Shown here: positions 11,914 through 22,702 of the stretch, in pieces
Layout of the letters: every line of letters begins with the position of its first letter
Numbering within the stretch: the first letter of the stretch is position 1
Assembly (NCBI GenBank): GCA_009809945.1
Contig: WTPW01000769.1
Span: 188,162 to 252,161, forward strand
DNA length: 64,000 bases
Direction of reading: 5' to 3'
Source of the DNA: Gigaspora margarita
Lineage: Eukaryota; Glomeromycota; Glomeromycetes; Diversisporales; Gigasporaceae
Notes under the pieces: model-generated
Told to the model about the DNA's origin: nothing
What the model saw: the letters and a program-made list of their open reading frames with translations, nothing else
Database searches by the model: none
Position numbers and translations under genes: made by a program

Positions 11914-13243
11914 AAAAAAAAAAAAAAAAAACAATCAAAAAAAGGGCTTTTTGGCTACCAGAACCAAAAAAAAAAAAAAAATTTAAGAGGAAGATTGCAA
12001 AGTGCAATCAAAGATTCCTAGCGTATTTTTGAGTGTTTTTTTTAGTCGCATCATTGATGCGCTATTCATATAAATTCATATAATTAAAATCAGTCCATTA
12101 CTCTTCAAGGAAGATCTGTAAACGTTTCAACACATCGAAACACGTAACTAATTATATCTTTACTATAATTTAAATTAGGATTAGCTTTAATTATGACGTT
12201 TTTTTGGGTCATACAACACTTTCATTCAAACTCCTTTTGAACATTTTATTAAACGTTTTAGCTAAGAGATGTGTATCGCACATTTATCAGTGCGAGGTGC
12301 TAATTAGCACATATTTTAACATAGATAATTATTGACATCCGTCATGATTTTCATACCATTAGTCATGTAACAATTAAAAATCTCGCATACAAATATTTAA
12401 TTTTTAAAATACTTTAAAAGGATTATTCATTTTTAAACAAATAAAAAAAATCAATGACAAGAATGTAAATCAAAAATTTCACTGAATAGTGTTCCGATTC
12501 GGATTGAAAAATCCGGGATTGACCCGAAACCGATCCGGATCCAAAATTTCGGTTGAATTCGGGGCTAATCCGAAGCCTTTACGTCTATATAATTATTTTA
12601 ATATTATAGAAGAATCAGGATTTATATATTAATGTGAAAGAAAAAAAAAATTGGGCTTTTAATTTCATAAATCAAGTTTAAACCAGACCAATCCGAATCT
12701 TTCGGCGCAAACCGATTTTACGGTGAGGATTAGATGATAAATGAAAGAACCAATCAATATTTACTCATCAAATCCAGATACAATAGAAAGAAATTTAAAG
12801 ACTCCCGCACACGCGTGAGAACATATAAAAGAAAAACTCAGGAGTCTCTTAAAATTTTAATAATGACTAGTTCACGGATGCTTCTTATTAACAACTTACA
12901 TTATTAACCAAAATTTTTAACGAAAGTATCACACCATATTAACAATGACTGATTAATGTCTAAAGTTGACCATTCTTATTATCATACTTACATATATTTA
13001 TTTATTTTTTAATATTCTCATATTATTTCAAAGCTTACGTTTTTTACAATTCTTTCGTGATCAACAACCACTTCGCTGATAATTAATCCGATTTAGAGCT
13101 AACATTGTGTTAAGGGTAAATAAATAAATAATCATGTGATATACTTTAGCAAGAGATTGGAGCTTTATATAGCGATAGGAAAAATAATAGCGTCCGCTAA
13201 AATCACTAATCCTAACTCTAACCGACAACGACTCACGTGATTT
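11914..13243. other. Intergenic, no gene seen
   Basis: AT-rich sequence with islands of moderate GC at 12490-12560 and 12680-12730 rich in TCCGAAT/ATTCGGA words, which may be an old inverted-repeat element. No supported coding exon. Confidence 0.4.
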
Positions 13244-13650
13244 GAACTGCCCAAAAATCTTCCCAGGTGCGCCAACAAAATTTTCTCGATCACATGATAC
13301 GAACAAAATTCTTTAAGTTCGTTAATGCTAGGGTTAGGGTCTATGTTAGGTTAAAGTTTAAAGATAATTAATGGTAAAATCTTCAAGGAAAACTTTTTGT
13401 TAGTGGGTTGAAATAGGTTCCTATGCAGATTTTGCGTTATAAGCGATTTTCGATAAAGCGAACGTTTGTTTTGAACTGTTACGTTACACCAAGACGCGAA
13501 TCGCTATTGGATAATTTCCACGTGATCGAGAAATTTGTTAGTGTTTTTGTTGGCGCACCTGGGTATTTTGTCCCAAGAACTGTTCGAAGCTATCCTCGGA
13601 TTTCTTGCTCGTCTGCATGTGATTTTGGATAAAGGTTGCTTACAAATCAA
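13244..13650. repeat. Inverted repeat (foldback remnant)
   Basis: CCCAGGTGCGCCAACAAAA with TTTTCTCGATCAC at 13262-13293 faces its complement GTGATCGAGAAA and TTTTGTTGGCGCACCTGGG at 13521-13563. A GGGTTAGGGT telomere-like word lies between the arms. The ends of the element were not resolved. Confidence 0.6.
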
Positions 13651-13869
13651 ATAACTTCATTCCAGATTGAGCCAGACTATTAATAATACTGAATAAAAAC
13701 GGAACAAAAATGCTAATTTATAATAAAACAAATAGACTTTTTGAGATAAAAAAAAAAAAGGGATGCAAATTTTGATTAGCTCTTCTAATACTGTAGATTA
13801 TCTTTTTATTGATTCATTATCATGTAATAAGACATCTCAAGACGAAGATTAAAAAATTTTTGATACCTA

Positions 13870-14100
13870 AATCAATTTACGTACGTACGTACGTATATAC
13901 GTACTATAAGCTATCGAAATTATTTCGGCTTATACGACTAATTTCGTTTTGTGTCAAAATTATTAAGGCTTATGTCGTAACTAGTTTCGAATAAACCGAA
14001 ATAGTTTCGGCTACATGATAATCATGTCGTAATTAGTTTCAAATAAGTTTCGGCTACATGATATACCGTAAATAGTTTCGGTCGCATGTATAACGTACGA
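13870..14100. repeat. Short tandem repeats (ACGT)n and TAGTTTCGGCTACATGAT units
   Basis: A (ACGT)n microsatellite near 13878-13898 is followed by several imperfect copies of an AATTAGTTTCGAATAA / AATAGTTTCGGCTACATGAT unit up to about 14080. Confidence 0.6.
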
Positions 14101-14137
14101 AGCTGCTTGTCATACAAGTTTCCATATTTCCCGAGCT

Positions 14138-14235
14138 TACTAATTTTCCTCACCACTTCTGATTAGTTCTACTAATTATTCACATATCGGAGTATCTAGT
14201 ATTCCGATAGTTAAATGTGGTGGGAAAATTAGTAC
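14138..14235. mobile_element. Short MITE-like inverted repeat
   Basis: Arms ACTAATTTTCCTCACCAC and GTGGTGGGAAAATTAGTA enclose about 60 bases, giving an element of about 100 bases with no coding potential. Confidence 0.55.
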
Positions 14236-15018
14236 TGTACGTAAACCCATATTTCCCTATATTAAATTTTTTTATTTTTTTGCTGCCTAATATGGTGCGA
14301 AGTTTGGCGCACGTACAGTACGTACAGTACATATTGTACATTATAATAGCAAATTATGACAATGAAATTCTATTGGTTAAAAAATAACATTTACCAAAAC
14401 GCATTATAATGTTTTAAGTAATAATGTTCTATGATATATTATAAAAATATAATATAATCAAAATATATAATAGATATAAAAAATTATTAGGTAAGTACGT
14501 ACGTGTTTGATATTTTATAATACTTGTAAATAAAATTAATCTTTTTAAAATTGAATTTTGATTAGTTAATAAAAAAAAAATTTTTTTTTTTATAAAATTT
14601 GCGAGTTAATAGCTTAATAATTAGAATTTTAAAAAATTAATAATTTAAAATTATGATAGTAAAAAATATCGATACGTATTGTAATCAAAATAAAAAAAAA
14701 TAAATAATAAAATATACGATATATATATTATTATTAAAAAATAAATTTAATATATATAAAGAATTAATGTTGCATATATAATATATCTATATATAGTAAT
14801 TTTTTTACAAGAAAGAAAAAATTGATTGTCATGGACGATCATGAAATTAAACCTATTGGCTAACGTTTGCAGGTCACCCTAATCCTAACCAATCAGATGC
14901 ATTAATTTCAGCATCATCCGAATTTCACGATCCGCGATGCAATATAAAAAAATTTTATTAATTATACGAATTTATAATAACGATAATGCCAATCTTATAT
15001 ATATATATATATTAAATA

Positions 15019-15120
15019 TGAGTGACGCCAAGGGAAAATGGGACATTGGTTTATCATTGATTTATTTAAATAATAAATGATAAACCAATGTCCCATTTTC
15101 ATTTCCCTTGGCATCACTCA
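15019..15120. mobile_element. Near-perfect 102-bp hairpin MITE with TA target sites
   Basis: The sequence TGAGTGACGCCAAGGGAAAA to ATTGGTTTATCATT is mirrored by AATGATAAACCAAT to TTGGCATCACTCA around a small AT centre near 15069. TA dinucleotides flank both ends (15017-15018 and 15121-15122). One or two mismatches separate the arms, so it is a recent or still homogenised copy. Confidence 0.8.
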
Positions 15121-15122
15121 TA

Positions 15123-16384
15123 TAGTATCGCTAGGGCTCATAACCGCCTGTCAATGATCAAAGGTAAACGAATTACTTAAGAATTCTACCTCTTTGAAAA
15201 ACCAATAGTTTTTGGAGGTAGATCGCACCTAGACACTCGAAGAGCAGCCGGGGCTTTTGTTTGGAAAAGATGGGACAAAATTAGTACGACGTAATAGTTT
15301 GAACAGAAGATCGCCAAAAAAAAAACTTGTATTGCAATATTAATTAATGTAACGGATTAAAATTAAATTGGATTAAAATGAAATATGTACAGCATAAAAA
15401 AATTGACAAATCGCCGAAAAATAAAATTTTGGGGGCGCATTTTTTTAGGGTTAGGGGTTAAGGTTAGAAGTTTAGTTTTAGAGTTTATATTAAATAAGTA
15501 TAAGTGGTTTTAAACGGTTAAATAAAATCTCACGTTTCATTTTAATCCTCGTATGATCCTATTTCATTATCGTATGATCCACGACAATTAATTAATTATT
15601 AATTAATTAATTTTTTACCAGTATTAAAAATATTTTTAAATTTAATTAATTAAATAGCTAAAATTATTGTCCGAAGCGAAGCGGAGGACTCATATTTCTA
15701 TGTGCTTTTGATGTCATAGACAAACCTTCGTCTAATTGGCTTATGTAAATAAATTGTCCGAGTAACTTTTTAATATGTAACGTTTCACTAACAAAATTCG
15801 CCGTAAAAAATCATCTTTAGCTTCAAACGAACGCTAATATTAACTCTACAAAACAATCTCAAATAATCACTAACAGACTTTGCTTAGAAGTAGGGTTCGA
15901 GGCACGGGTAAAAAATTAGGCATGCCTCTGAGGGCATGCTTTGAGTTGAGGCTTGTCCCTTGTGGCTATAGGCATGCCCTTTTTGTATAGAAAATATCAA
16001 ACAATTTCTTTCCATTTTTTGATGTTGCTTGACTGTCTACGCTTCCGATTATTTCTATCTATACTACCCAATCAGATATGACATTTGTGTCACATGACTG
16101 GGCATGCCCAACGCTTTATTTCATGCTTTTATTCCAATTCCAATTAATGACCTCTGCCCTTGTATATTTTAGATGTGGTTGGGATTCTTTGATTTCAATC
16201 GTGAACTTTGTTCAATAAAGTCATATGATTACGGGAATAATACAAAATCACGAGGATTCAATTGTTCGATAATGAGATAATTGATAACAAATCAGGGGTT
16301 CAATCAATGTTTAGTATTTTTAGAAAAAAGGGGTTGATGAAACTTCTAGTTTTCAACTATATTTTGTTAGCCCAAAGTCATATA
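15123..16384. other. Intergenic, repeats of GGCATGCC type, no gene
   Basis: Holds a T-rich spacer, several GGCATGCC/GGGCATGC words at 15910-16110 and TTAGGGGTTAGG-like sequence near 15450. No coding exon is supported. Confidence 0.4.
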
Positions 16385-16495
16385 TGGTGCCGGAAGCTTT
16401 AAAACTCCAATCACGTGACTTGTTCACTTTTGTTGCCGATCATCTGGATCATGTGATATATTTGCGCGTCCAATCAGAATGCGAATTATAGGCAC

Positions 16496-16528
<33 letters not shown>

Positions 16529-16645
16529 ATGCGGCACTTGATTTTAGCGCATACATTCTGCGGCAAATCTAGTTCGACTTTTTCTTAACACGTACACTGC
16601 AATGCAAAAACTTTTTTATGGGATTTTTTTTTAAACGACATTCAG

Positions 16646-16737
16646 AGCATTATAGCCGGAAGCATTCTGAACCAGTCGTGTCCTCCGGGAACTGGCGAAA
16701 CTTCCTTAGCTGAATCTATTGCTAAAGCCACAGGGAG
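16646..16737 (+). pseudogene. Captured exon fragment of a Lon-type AAA+ ATPase (Walker A region)
   Basis: A 92-nt open segment sits between a good acceptor (TTCAG, ending 16645) and a good donor (GTAAGG, from 16738). It reads AGSILNQSCPPGTGETSLAE then SIAKATGR. In Lon proteases and related AAA+ ATPases the Walker A stretch is GPPGTGKTSL followed by a helix ending AxAxGR, so this looks like one exon of such a gene. The first Gly is replaced by Cys and the catalytic Lys by Glu, so the nucleotide-binding site would be dead. No neighbouring exons are visible. It lies inside the DDE transposon, on the strand opposite the transposase. A chance match is unlikely given the combined motif and splice sites, but the donor gene cannot be named from here. 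Confidence 0.65.
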
Positions 16738-16833
16738 GTAAGGTGGGTTCAAAAACTTTCAAATGCTTTTGAAAAACGTTTTTTTTATTAAAAACACTTT
16801 ATTGACTTAAATCATATTATGTTTAGTTCCTAT

Positions 16834-19040
16834 TTAATCGTCTGCCCGAAGTCGTCTATGCAATTTAAACTGTTTTACAGCTCTCTCTGTATCTTCTCCT
16901 CCTAAACCTGACGCATATGCTTCAATATATCTCCAAGCCTTTCGGCTAAATCGTCTAATCATAGGTAATGGTATATTGTTGAGTATTTCTGGTACACGGC
17001 GTTGCAGCTGAGTATAAGAATAATCACATTGTTGATGGATGATTCGTTTGGCTGCACCCCAAAAACGTTCAATGAAATTGCATTCGCAGTGAAATTTTGG
17101 GTATAATTCAAAAATATGCCCAGCAGCTTCAACGGTCTCTGCAATCGAAGTTTTTTGTTCCAAANAATCTGGTTCCATCTCAAGTACATGTTTTGCGCAA
17201 CAATTTGGAACTAAAAAAAAAAATACCTATATTAATTATAAACATCTATAATGCAAAATTGTTTCTTTACCCTTTTCGTCATCCTCCTTTCTTTTGCAAT
17301 CCAATCTTTGACCCATCCACATATTCCGTTCTTCTAGAATCTAAGGAAAAAAAAAGGTAATAATTTTTATTAAAAAAAAAAAAACATCTTTATAGTATAT
17401 ACCTTTTTGATTCCTTTAAACTTTACAGTGCTATCTTTTTCATCCAAGAAAAACATAGGCTGTACGGTTTTTTCATAATTACGAATGAACCAACCGTCTT
17501 TAAATTTAAATTTTTTCTCAACTTTTGGATATAGAGTCATTCTAGAATACACGAGCGCATCAAGTGCATACGCGTTATGGTTGGTGCTCTGATCAAAGCA
17601 AAATACACCTTTAAAAAAAAAAAAAAGATACCGTAAATAAAAAAAAAAAAAAGAAAAGAATAGGTTATTTGAACTATACCTATGCACCTGGGGTGGAGTG
17701 CATTAAAAATTGGAATTGCTTTTTCGTGAAGTTGTTTAACCATATCTTCGCTTTTCCAATAACCATCAGCTTGTTGTCCTGACTTTATAATAACTCGAGC
17801 CTCCCGATCCAACCCAAGTCGTGTAGCATTTGCCTCGGTAAGGCGCAAAGGGCCATGGCATGCGCACAAAAAGTCACTAACCATAATTGCCGACCCTTGG
17901 CCTTTTTTTTGATAATAGATNCCAACCCAAGTCGTGTAGCATTTGCCTCGGTAAGGCGCAAAGGGCCATGGCATGCGCACAAAAAGTCACTAACCATAAT
18001 TGCCGACCCTTGGCCTTTTTTTTTGATAATAGATTCTTCGTCTTCGACCCAAAAAGATGAATTATCGTCATTAGCATAAAAGTAAACTTCGTCATGGGTA
18101 ACTAAAACATGACGCGTATTCCAAATCTCAAGCCGTTCTGGAGGTATGACGTTTTCCATATCATCACCATCATATTGTTCCATTTTTTTTGGTAGTTCAT
18201 CATCCTTATTGACCATTTCTTCCGATATTCTTGCACGTCTTCTCATTCGTGACCGTCGAAATAGACCTAAAAAAGCCAAGCAAAAAAAAAAAAAATAAAA
18301 CGAAAAAATAAAAATAAAAAAAAATCAAATTATGCACCTGCTGCCCTATAGTTTTTTTATGAAAACCCCATAGGTGCATAAATTTTCGTGTGGTTTTTTC
18401 CGAAATAGTAATCGGAACCCCAAGCAATTTAGGAAAGATATTTGTTTCCAATTCTTTTTTTAATGCTAAAGGAGAATGATCTTTTGGTGAAATAGAACGT
18501 AACCAGGTACGAGCTGCTAGTTAGATATCCTCATCATCTAGCAACGATGCTCTTTTTGCATGTTTTCCTTGCTGATGACTAGGCAAGGTGCCTTGTTCTA
18601 GAAAGTCTTTCGCCCATCCTCTAATACAACGAGACATATATTCCGTATTTCAAATATCCTTCAATAGATTATCCGCGATTTGTTCTGAAGCCCGTATCTT
18701 TTTTTCACCATTTAATAGTAACCTAAAATAATGAAAAACTGATGTTAACCTTTGTACTTCATAAGGTTGAGATTTAGCCAATTCTTTTTTTTTATTTTGA
18801 AGATTGTGAAGCTGATTTTTCAATTCGTTATAACGGTTCTCTATTCGTTGCATTTACCGTTTAGATTGAGCTAAAATATCTTCACGGTATGATTGGGCTA
18901 AAATATTTTCACAGTATGATTGGGCTGGTGCTTTCCCTTTATCTCGTGTCTTTAAATTCCACATTTCGTCAAGAGTTTGCATCCGCTTAGCTTCGTGTTG
19001 AAGTTGCTCCTGTGCTTTTCTTTTTTTCCAAAGGTTTGTT
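16834..19040 (-). pseudogene. DDE transposase of IS630/Tc1-mariner-like type, multiple nonsense mutations
   Basis: Read on the minus strand, the remnant has an N-terminal basic and coiled-coil region (about 19040-18650, with KRKAQEQLQHEAKRMQTLDE and NRYNELKNQLHNLQNKKKEL), a helix-turn-helix-like middle (18650-18350, ending LMHLWGFHKK-type residues FMHLWGFHKKTIGQQ), then VYFDGHE and the catalytic core. The acidic triad is visible as VTHDE (first D), CFDQSTNHNAY (second D) and CECNFIERFWG (E), followed by a C-terminal tail to the stop at 16834. Introns are recognisable at about 18347-18268, 17692-17614 and near 17404-17342 and 17275-17207. In-frame stops lie at 18854 (TAA), 18650 (TGA), 18521 (TAA) and 18243 (TGA), and at least one frameshift separates VYFDGHE from VTHDE. 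An N at 17165, an N at 17921 and a local duplication (17812-18034) further disturb the reading. Motif spacing matches transposases abundant in fungal genomes; naming the exact family needs a search. Confidence 0.8.
17812..18034. repeat. About 110-bp tandem duplication joined by a single N (likely assembly artefact)
   Basis: The segment from CCAACCCAAGTCGTGTAGCA to TTGATAATAGAT occurs at 17812-17920 and again from 17922. The copies differ only in the length of a T homopolymer (8 versus 9), and a lone N marks the join. It falls inside the transposase core. Confidence 0.85.
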
Positions 19041-19125
19041 CTTGAGTTTCCTAAAAATTATATTATAATTTATTAATAAAAATATACATGTTGAAGCTAT
19101 TTTGGCATATTTTAGCACATTTCGA

Positions 19126-19183
19126 CATTGATTTTTGATATAAAACCGCTGGGTACCCAGCGGTTTTATATCAAAAATCAATG
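19126..19183. repeat. Perfect 58-bp palindrome without spacer
   Basis: Two 29-base arms are exact reverse complements, centred on GGGTACCC between 19154 and 19155. It lies inside the DDE transposon just upstream of the transposase N-terminal region. Confidence 0.95.
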
Positions 19184-20416
19184 CCAAAGTACGTCGAAAT
19201 AGTTTTTCATATACGCCGGTATATAATAGCTTATAGTTACCAGTATAAAACGTGGATTTCAATTTTTTATCAGCTTTTTCATGCCATTCTATAGCTTTTA
19301 ATGCATAATCTTGAAGGTGTTATGTGTTATCTCAAATAACTCCCAGTCTTCCGAAGTATCTTCTATGTTATTTATAACTTTAGCAAAGGTACCATCTTTA
19401 TTACGGGCCTTGTTAGATGCGGTACTGGATTGGCATTTGGGCGAGGCATTACGACTTTAAAAAGGTATGAATTTGAAAATCGATACTTTTTTTTGCATTC
19501 ATGTCGAAATTTTAAATTAATCATGAGATAAGAATACACAAGATCTATTTAGCAAAAGCGCAGCTGACATCAATTTTGTTTTGTTAGAAATCGCTGAAAA
19601 GCTTGACAATAATTGTCTCGATTGGATAAATAAAAAAATCAAAATGATTCAAGTGATAATTAGGTTTTATTTTATATCGTTGAAAACGGCTAAAAGTAGG
19701 TAGCTTTTTTAGGAAATCGCAAAAAACATTTGATTTAACAATTAGATAACGCATTGAATATTAAATATTTAATTATTTATTATTATTTATTTTTATTAAA
19801 TAATGGAATTTTAATTATTGTAAATGAAATCGGGTATCGCAAAAGAAAAAGCTGTAAATCTTAATAAATCTTGCGGATTTTTCTCATTTATGAAGCCCAT
19901 TACTTATTTAGCCTATACGGAAATACTGAAAAAAAAAAAGTTTTATTTAAAGAGAATTTCCAAACCGGTCCAGTTTGTCCAGTGTTAAGTAATTTAATAA
20001 AAAAACACAGAGATCACTTACTTTTTTTTCTCATTAGAGTTTGGAGACGATTTTATTTTTATTTTTCATATGTTAACCCGATTTCTAATAAAACCAGCTC
20101 GAAACTCTATTGTGAAGTTCGATACATTGTGAAATCTGATCACGTGACTGAAACGGCATATTCTAATTGGCTGAAATTAAAAACATATATGTTTACTTTT
20201 TTTCGATTTATTAATAAAATTGATAAAAATTGTCATGTTTAAAGGGCTACTGCTCCATCAGTTTGTGTTTAAATTAAAATCTAAACCACAAGTTTTATTC
20301 TTTAGAACAAGAAGAACAAATCTTGTGGATTAGTTTTTTATTTTATAAATTTTTAAAAAAGGAGTAGCATTTCTTGTAAAGCTATTTTTTATGGAGATTT
20401 AAAGCTTCCGGCACCA

Positions 20417-20842
20417 TAGCTGTAGTAAAATAAGTAAAATAATGTATACATATGTACAATACAGCCTATAACCAACCTATACGATACGGGTTACCTATGT
20501 AGATGACCTGTGGGTTGACCACAGGTGACCTGTGGGTAACCTGTGGGTTGACTACCCAAGATGGGACATAATTCAACTTGGGCCACCTGCTCACCTGCGG
20601 ATGATCCAGATGATACTTACCTGATCAGAACACTAGTTTTTATACAATTTCACAAGAACTATTAATCCGATTTAGTCAAAATTTTAATATAATATAGATC
20701 AATATTATATCTATTTACAGTAAAAATTTTAGTTCATTTGGATAAATAGTTGTTATAAATAGTTGTTAAGAAATTCAAATCTGAATATTATAATTTTTAT
20801 TATAATAAATCAATATTATTGGCTATTTATACTATATATATA
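20417..20842. other. Intergenic, short GGTGACCTGTGGGT repeats
   Basis: Around 20490-20560 several imperfect copies of a GGTTACCTATGTAG / GGTGACCTGTGGGTT word occur. Otherwise AT-rich with no gene. Confidence 0.45.
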
Positions 20843-20844
20843 TA

Positions 20845-21941
20845 CAGTGGCCTACCATATTATTGTGGACACTTTTTAAAAATTTATACAGAGCTAAATA
20901 TTTAAGTTATTAAGCCACAAATTAAATTATAAATTCTTTAAATCTATATCTTTTAAATAAAAAAAAAGTTTAAAAGATTTTATACTACAGTTTTTAAAAT
21001 AATTAAATTTAAGTAAATATTAGATTTTTATATTTGACCAGTTTTTATTATTGCACAAAATTAATTAAAATAATAACTGTATAGTAAAAATTAATTTTTT
21101 ATTAAGCTAATTGAATTTCAAAAATAAGCAAAAATTATTCAGTATAGCAAATTACATATAATCTCAAAAGTTTAAAAAATTTTAAGGTAGTTATTATTTT
21201 TAAATATAGTAATACAATTATTAATTCTAAATTATATCAATTACCAAATATAGGGATCTGTTAAAACCAGGTGCCATCACGTGACTGACAACCAATCAAA
21301 TTGTAAAATTTTGATTGTCATGGATTAGCCCAATGAGACAAAAACAAAGAAAAAAGTGAAAAGCACCAAAAAAAACAAAAAACGATTGTTTAAACCTGTT
21401 CTAGAGCATTAATAAAAAATGTTGAGAAAGCAATTTTATCTATAAAACATCCCTAACCCTAACCTCTAACTAACTCTTATCCTACTTTTAATTAAATAAT
21501 AAAAAAAATATATAAAGGTACCTGGCTTTATCGGTCTTCAAATATAGTAATTTTATTACTATATATAGTAATTAAATAAATATTTTTTAAAAAATTATAA
21601 AATTTTTAAGATATATGCAATTTGTTATGCTAAATAACTTTATTTAAAAAAATTGCTAGTTTATTAATAAAAAATTTAAGTTTATATATTACTATATTTA
21701 GTAATTTTAGTTACTATGAAAACTATATTAAAATTTAGAAAATTGGTCAAATATAAAAATCTAAAATTTTACTTAAACTTAATTATTTCAAAAACTGTAG
21801 CATAAAATTTTTTTAAACTTTTTTTTTATTTAAAAAATATAGATTTAAAGAATTTATAATTTAATTTTTAGCTTAATATCTTAGATATTTAGCTCTGTAT
21901 AAATTTTTAATAAGTGTCCACAATAATATAGTAGGCCATTG
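20845..21941. mobile_element. Tc1-like foldback element, about 1.1 kb, with nested MITE
   Basis: Left end CAGTGGCCTACCATATTATTG and right end CAATAATATAGTAGGCCATTG are inverted copies, flanked by TA (20843-20844 and 21942-21943). The arms stay complementary for several hundred bases (for example TTTATACAGAGCTAAATATTTAAG on the left, with TTAGATATTTAGCTCTGTATAAA on the right). The middle at about 21256-21535 carries a separate insert bounded by AAAACCAGGTGCC and GGTACCTGGCTTT and contains CCCTAACCCTAA. No coding capacity. Confidence 0.8.
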
Positions 21942-21943
21942 TA

Positions 21944-22322
21944 TGACCTAATAAAATAGAAACTTTCTAAAAAATTATATAATTTTTTGCACTTCCTTTA
22001 TATATCATTTTAACTTGTTTTACCTCCTTTACTAAAAAAATCATCTGATTTTTGACACTTTACTAACTAATATTAGAATTTTATTTGCATATTTTTTTTA
22101 ATTTTTTTATAGTAAAGTATAAATTTTGTGTACTAATTTTATAAAATGTCTTGTATACAACAATTAGTAAAAAATTTAAAAGTTACCTTACCAAGGACCC
22201 TGAATAATCTATAAGAGATTATATTTGAGGATCATAGTAAAAATTTTTTTGGTTAGCAGTTCTACTTTGGTATATATTAGCTATATTTCAAACATCAGAT
22301 AGCAAGTTTGGTATTACTTACC

Positions 22323-22357
<35 letters not shown>

Positions 22358-22700
22358 AAATCTGATGCTTAATTACTAGTTTCATTACCACTTTTCAAAT
22401 ATAACATTTAAAAAACTTATCCTGTTAGTATTCTTTCAAATATACTCATTTTGCCCATTACCCGTTTTCAAATATAACCTTTTTACCCAATACCTACTTT
22501 TCAAATATAACCTTTTTAAAAAAACGGCCCTCCATTAGCGATTTTTCAAATATGATATTATATAGATTGTTTGGAGTCCTATCTTACCTATATAAATATT
22601 TCAGGGTCCTAGGAGGGTTCAAGTACATATTTTGTTTCTATAAAGATAGCTACACTTCTTTTCAGTCTGTTGATTTATATTAACTAAATTTTAAAAAAAG
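21944..22700. other. Intergenic, tandem TTTTCAAATATAAC units
   Basis: A poly(A) tract at 22325-22356 is followed by about five imperfect copies of a CTTTTCAAATATAACCTTTTTACCCATTACC unit (22385-22560). No gene is visible. Confidence 0.5.
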
Positions 22701-22702
22701 TA

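Larger units (their letters stand above)
16385..20416 (-). mobile_element. IS630/Tc1-mariner-like DNA transposon, 4.03 kb, decayed
   Basis: Left end TGGTGCCGGAAGCTTTAAA (16385) is matched by TTTAAAGCTTCCGGCACCA ending at 20416, each flanked by TA (16383-16384 and 20417-20418), which is the target-site signature of the IS630/Tc1-mariner superfamily. Between them lies a minus-strand DDE transposase gene (about 16834-19040) and, near the left end, an exon-like AAA+ ATPase fragment on the plus strand (16646-16737). Right of the transposase is about 1.1 kb of AT-rich non-coding sequence. The pairing of termini and the enclosed transposase support one unit. Confidence 0.85.

Noticed and set aside
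11449..12021. Long open frames on both strands across the N gap
   Set aside because: They consist of X from the gap plus poly-Lys or poly-Phe from homopolymers.
13870..14100. CRISPR-like array
   Set aside because: The repeats are imperfect, contiguous and without unique spacers, and the genome is eukaryotic.
19871..20242. 123-codon open frame right of the transposase
   Set aside because: AT-driven composition, no motif, no splice support, and it lies in the terminal non-coding part of the transposon.
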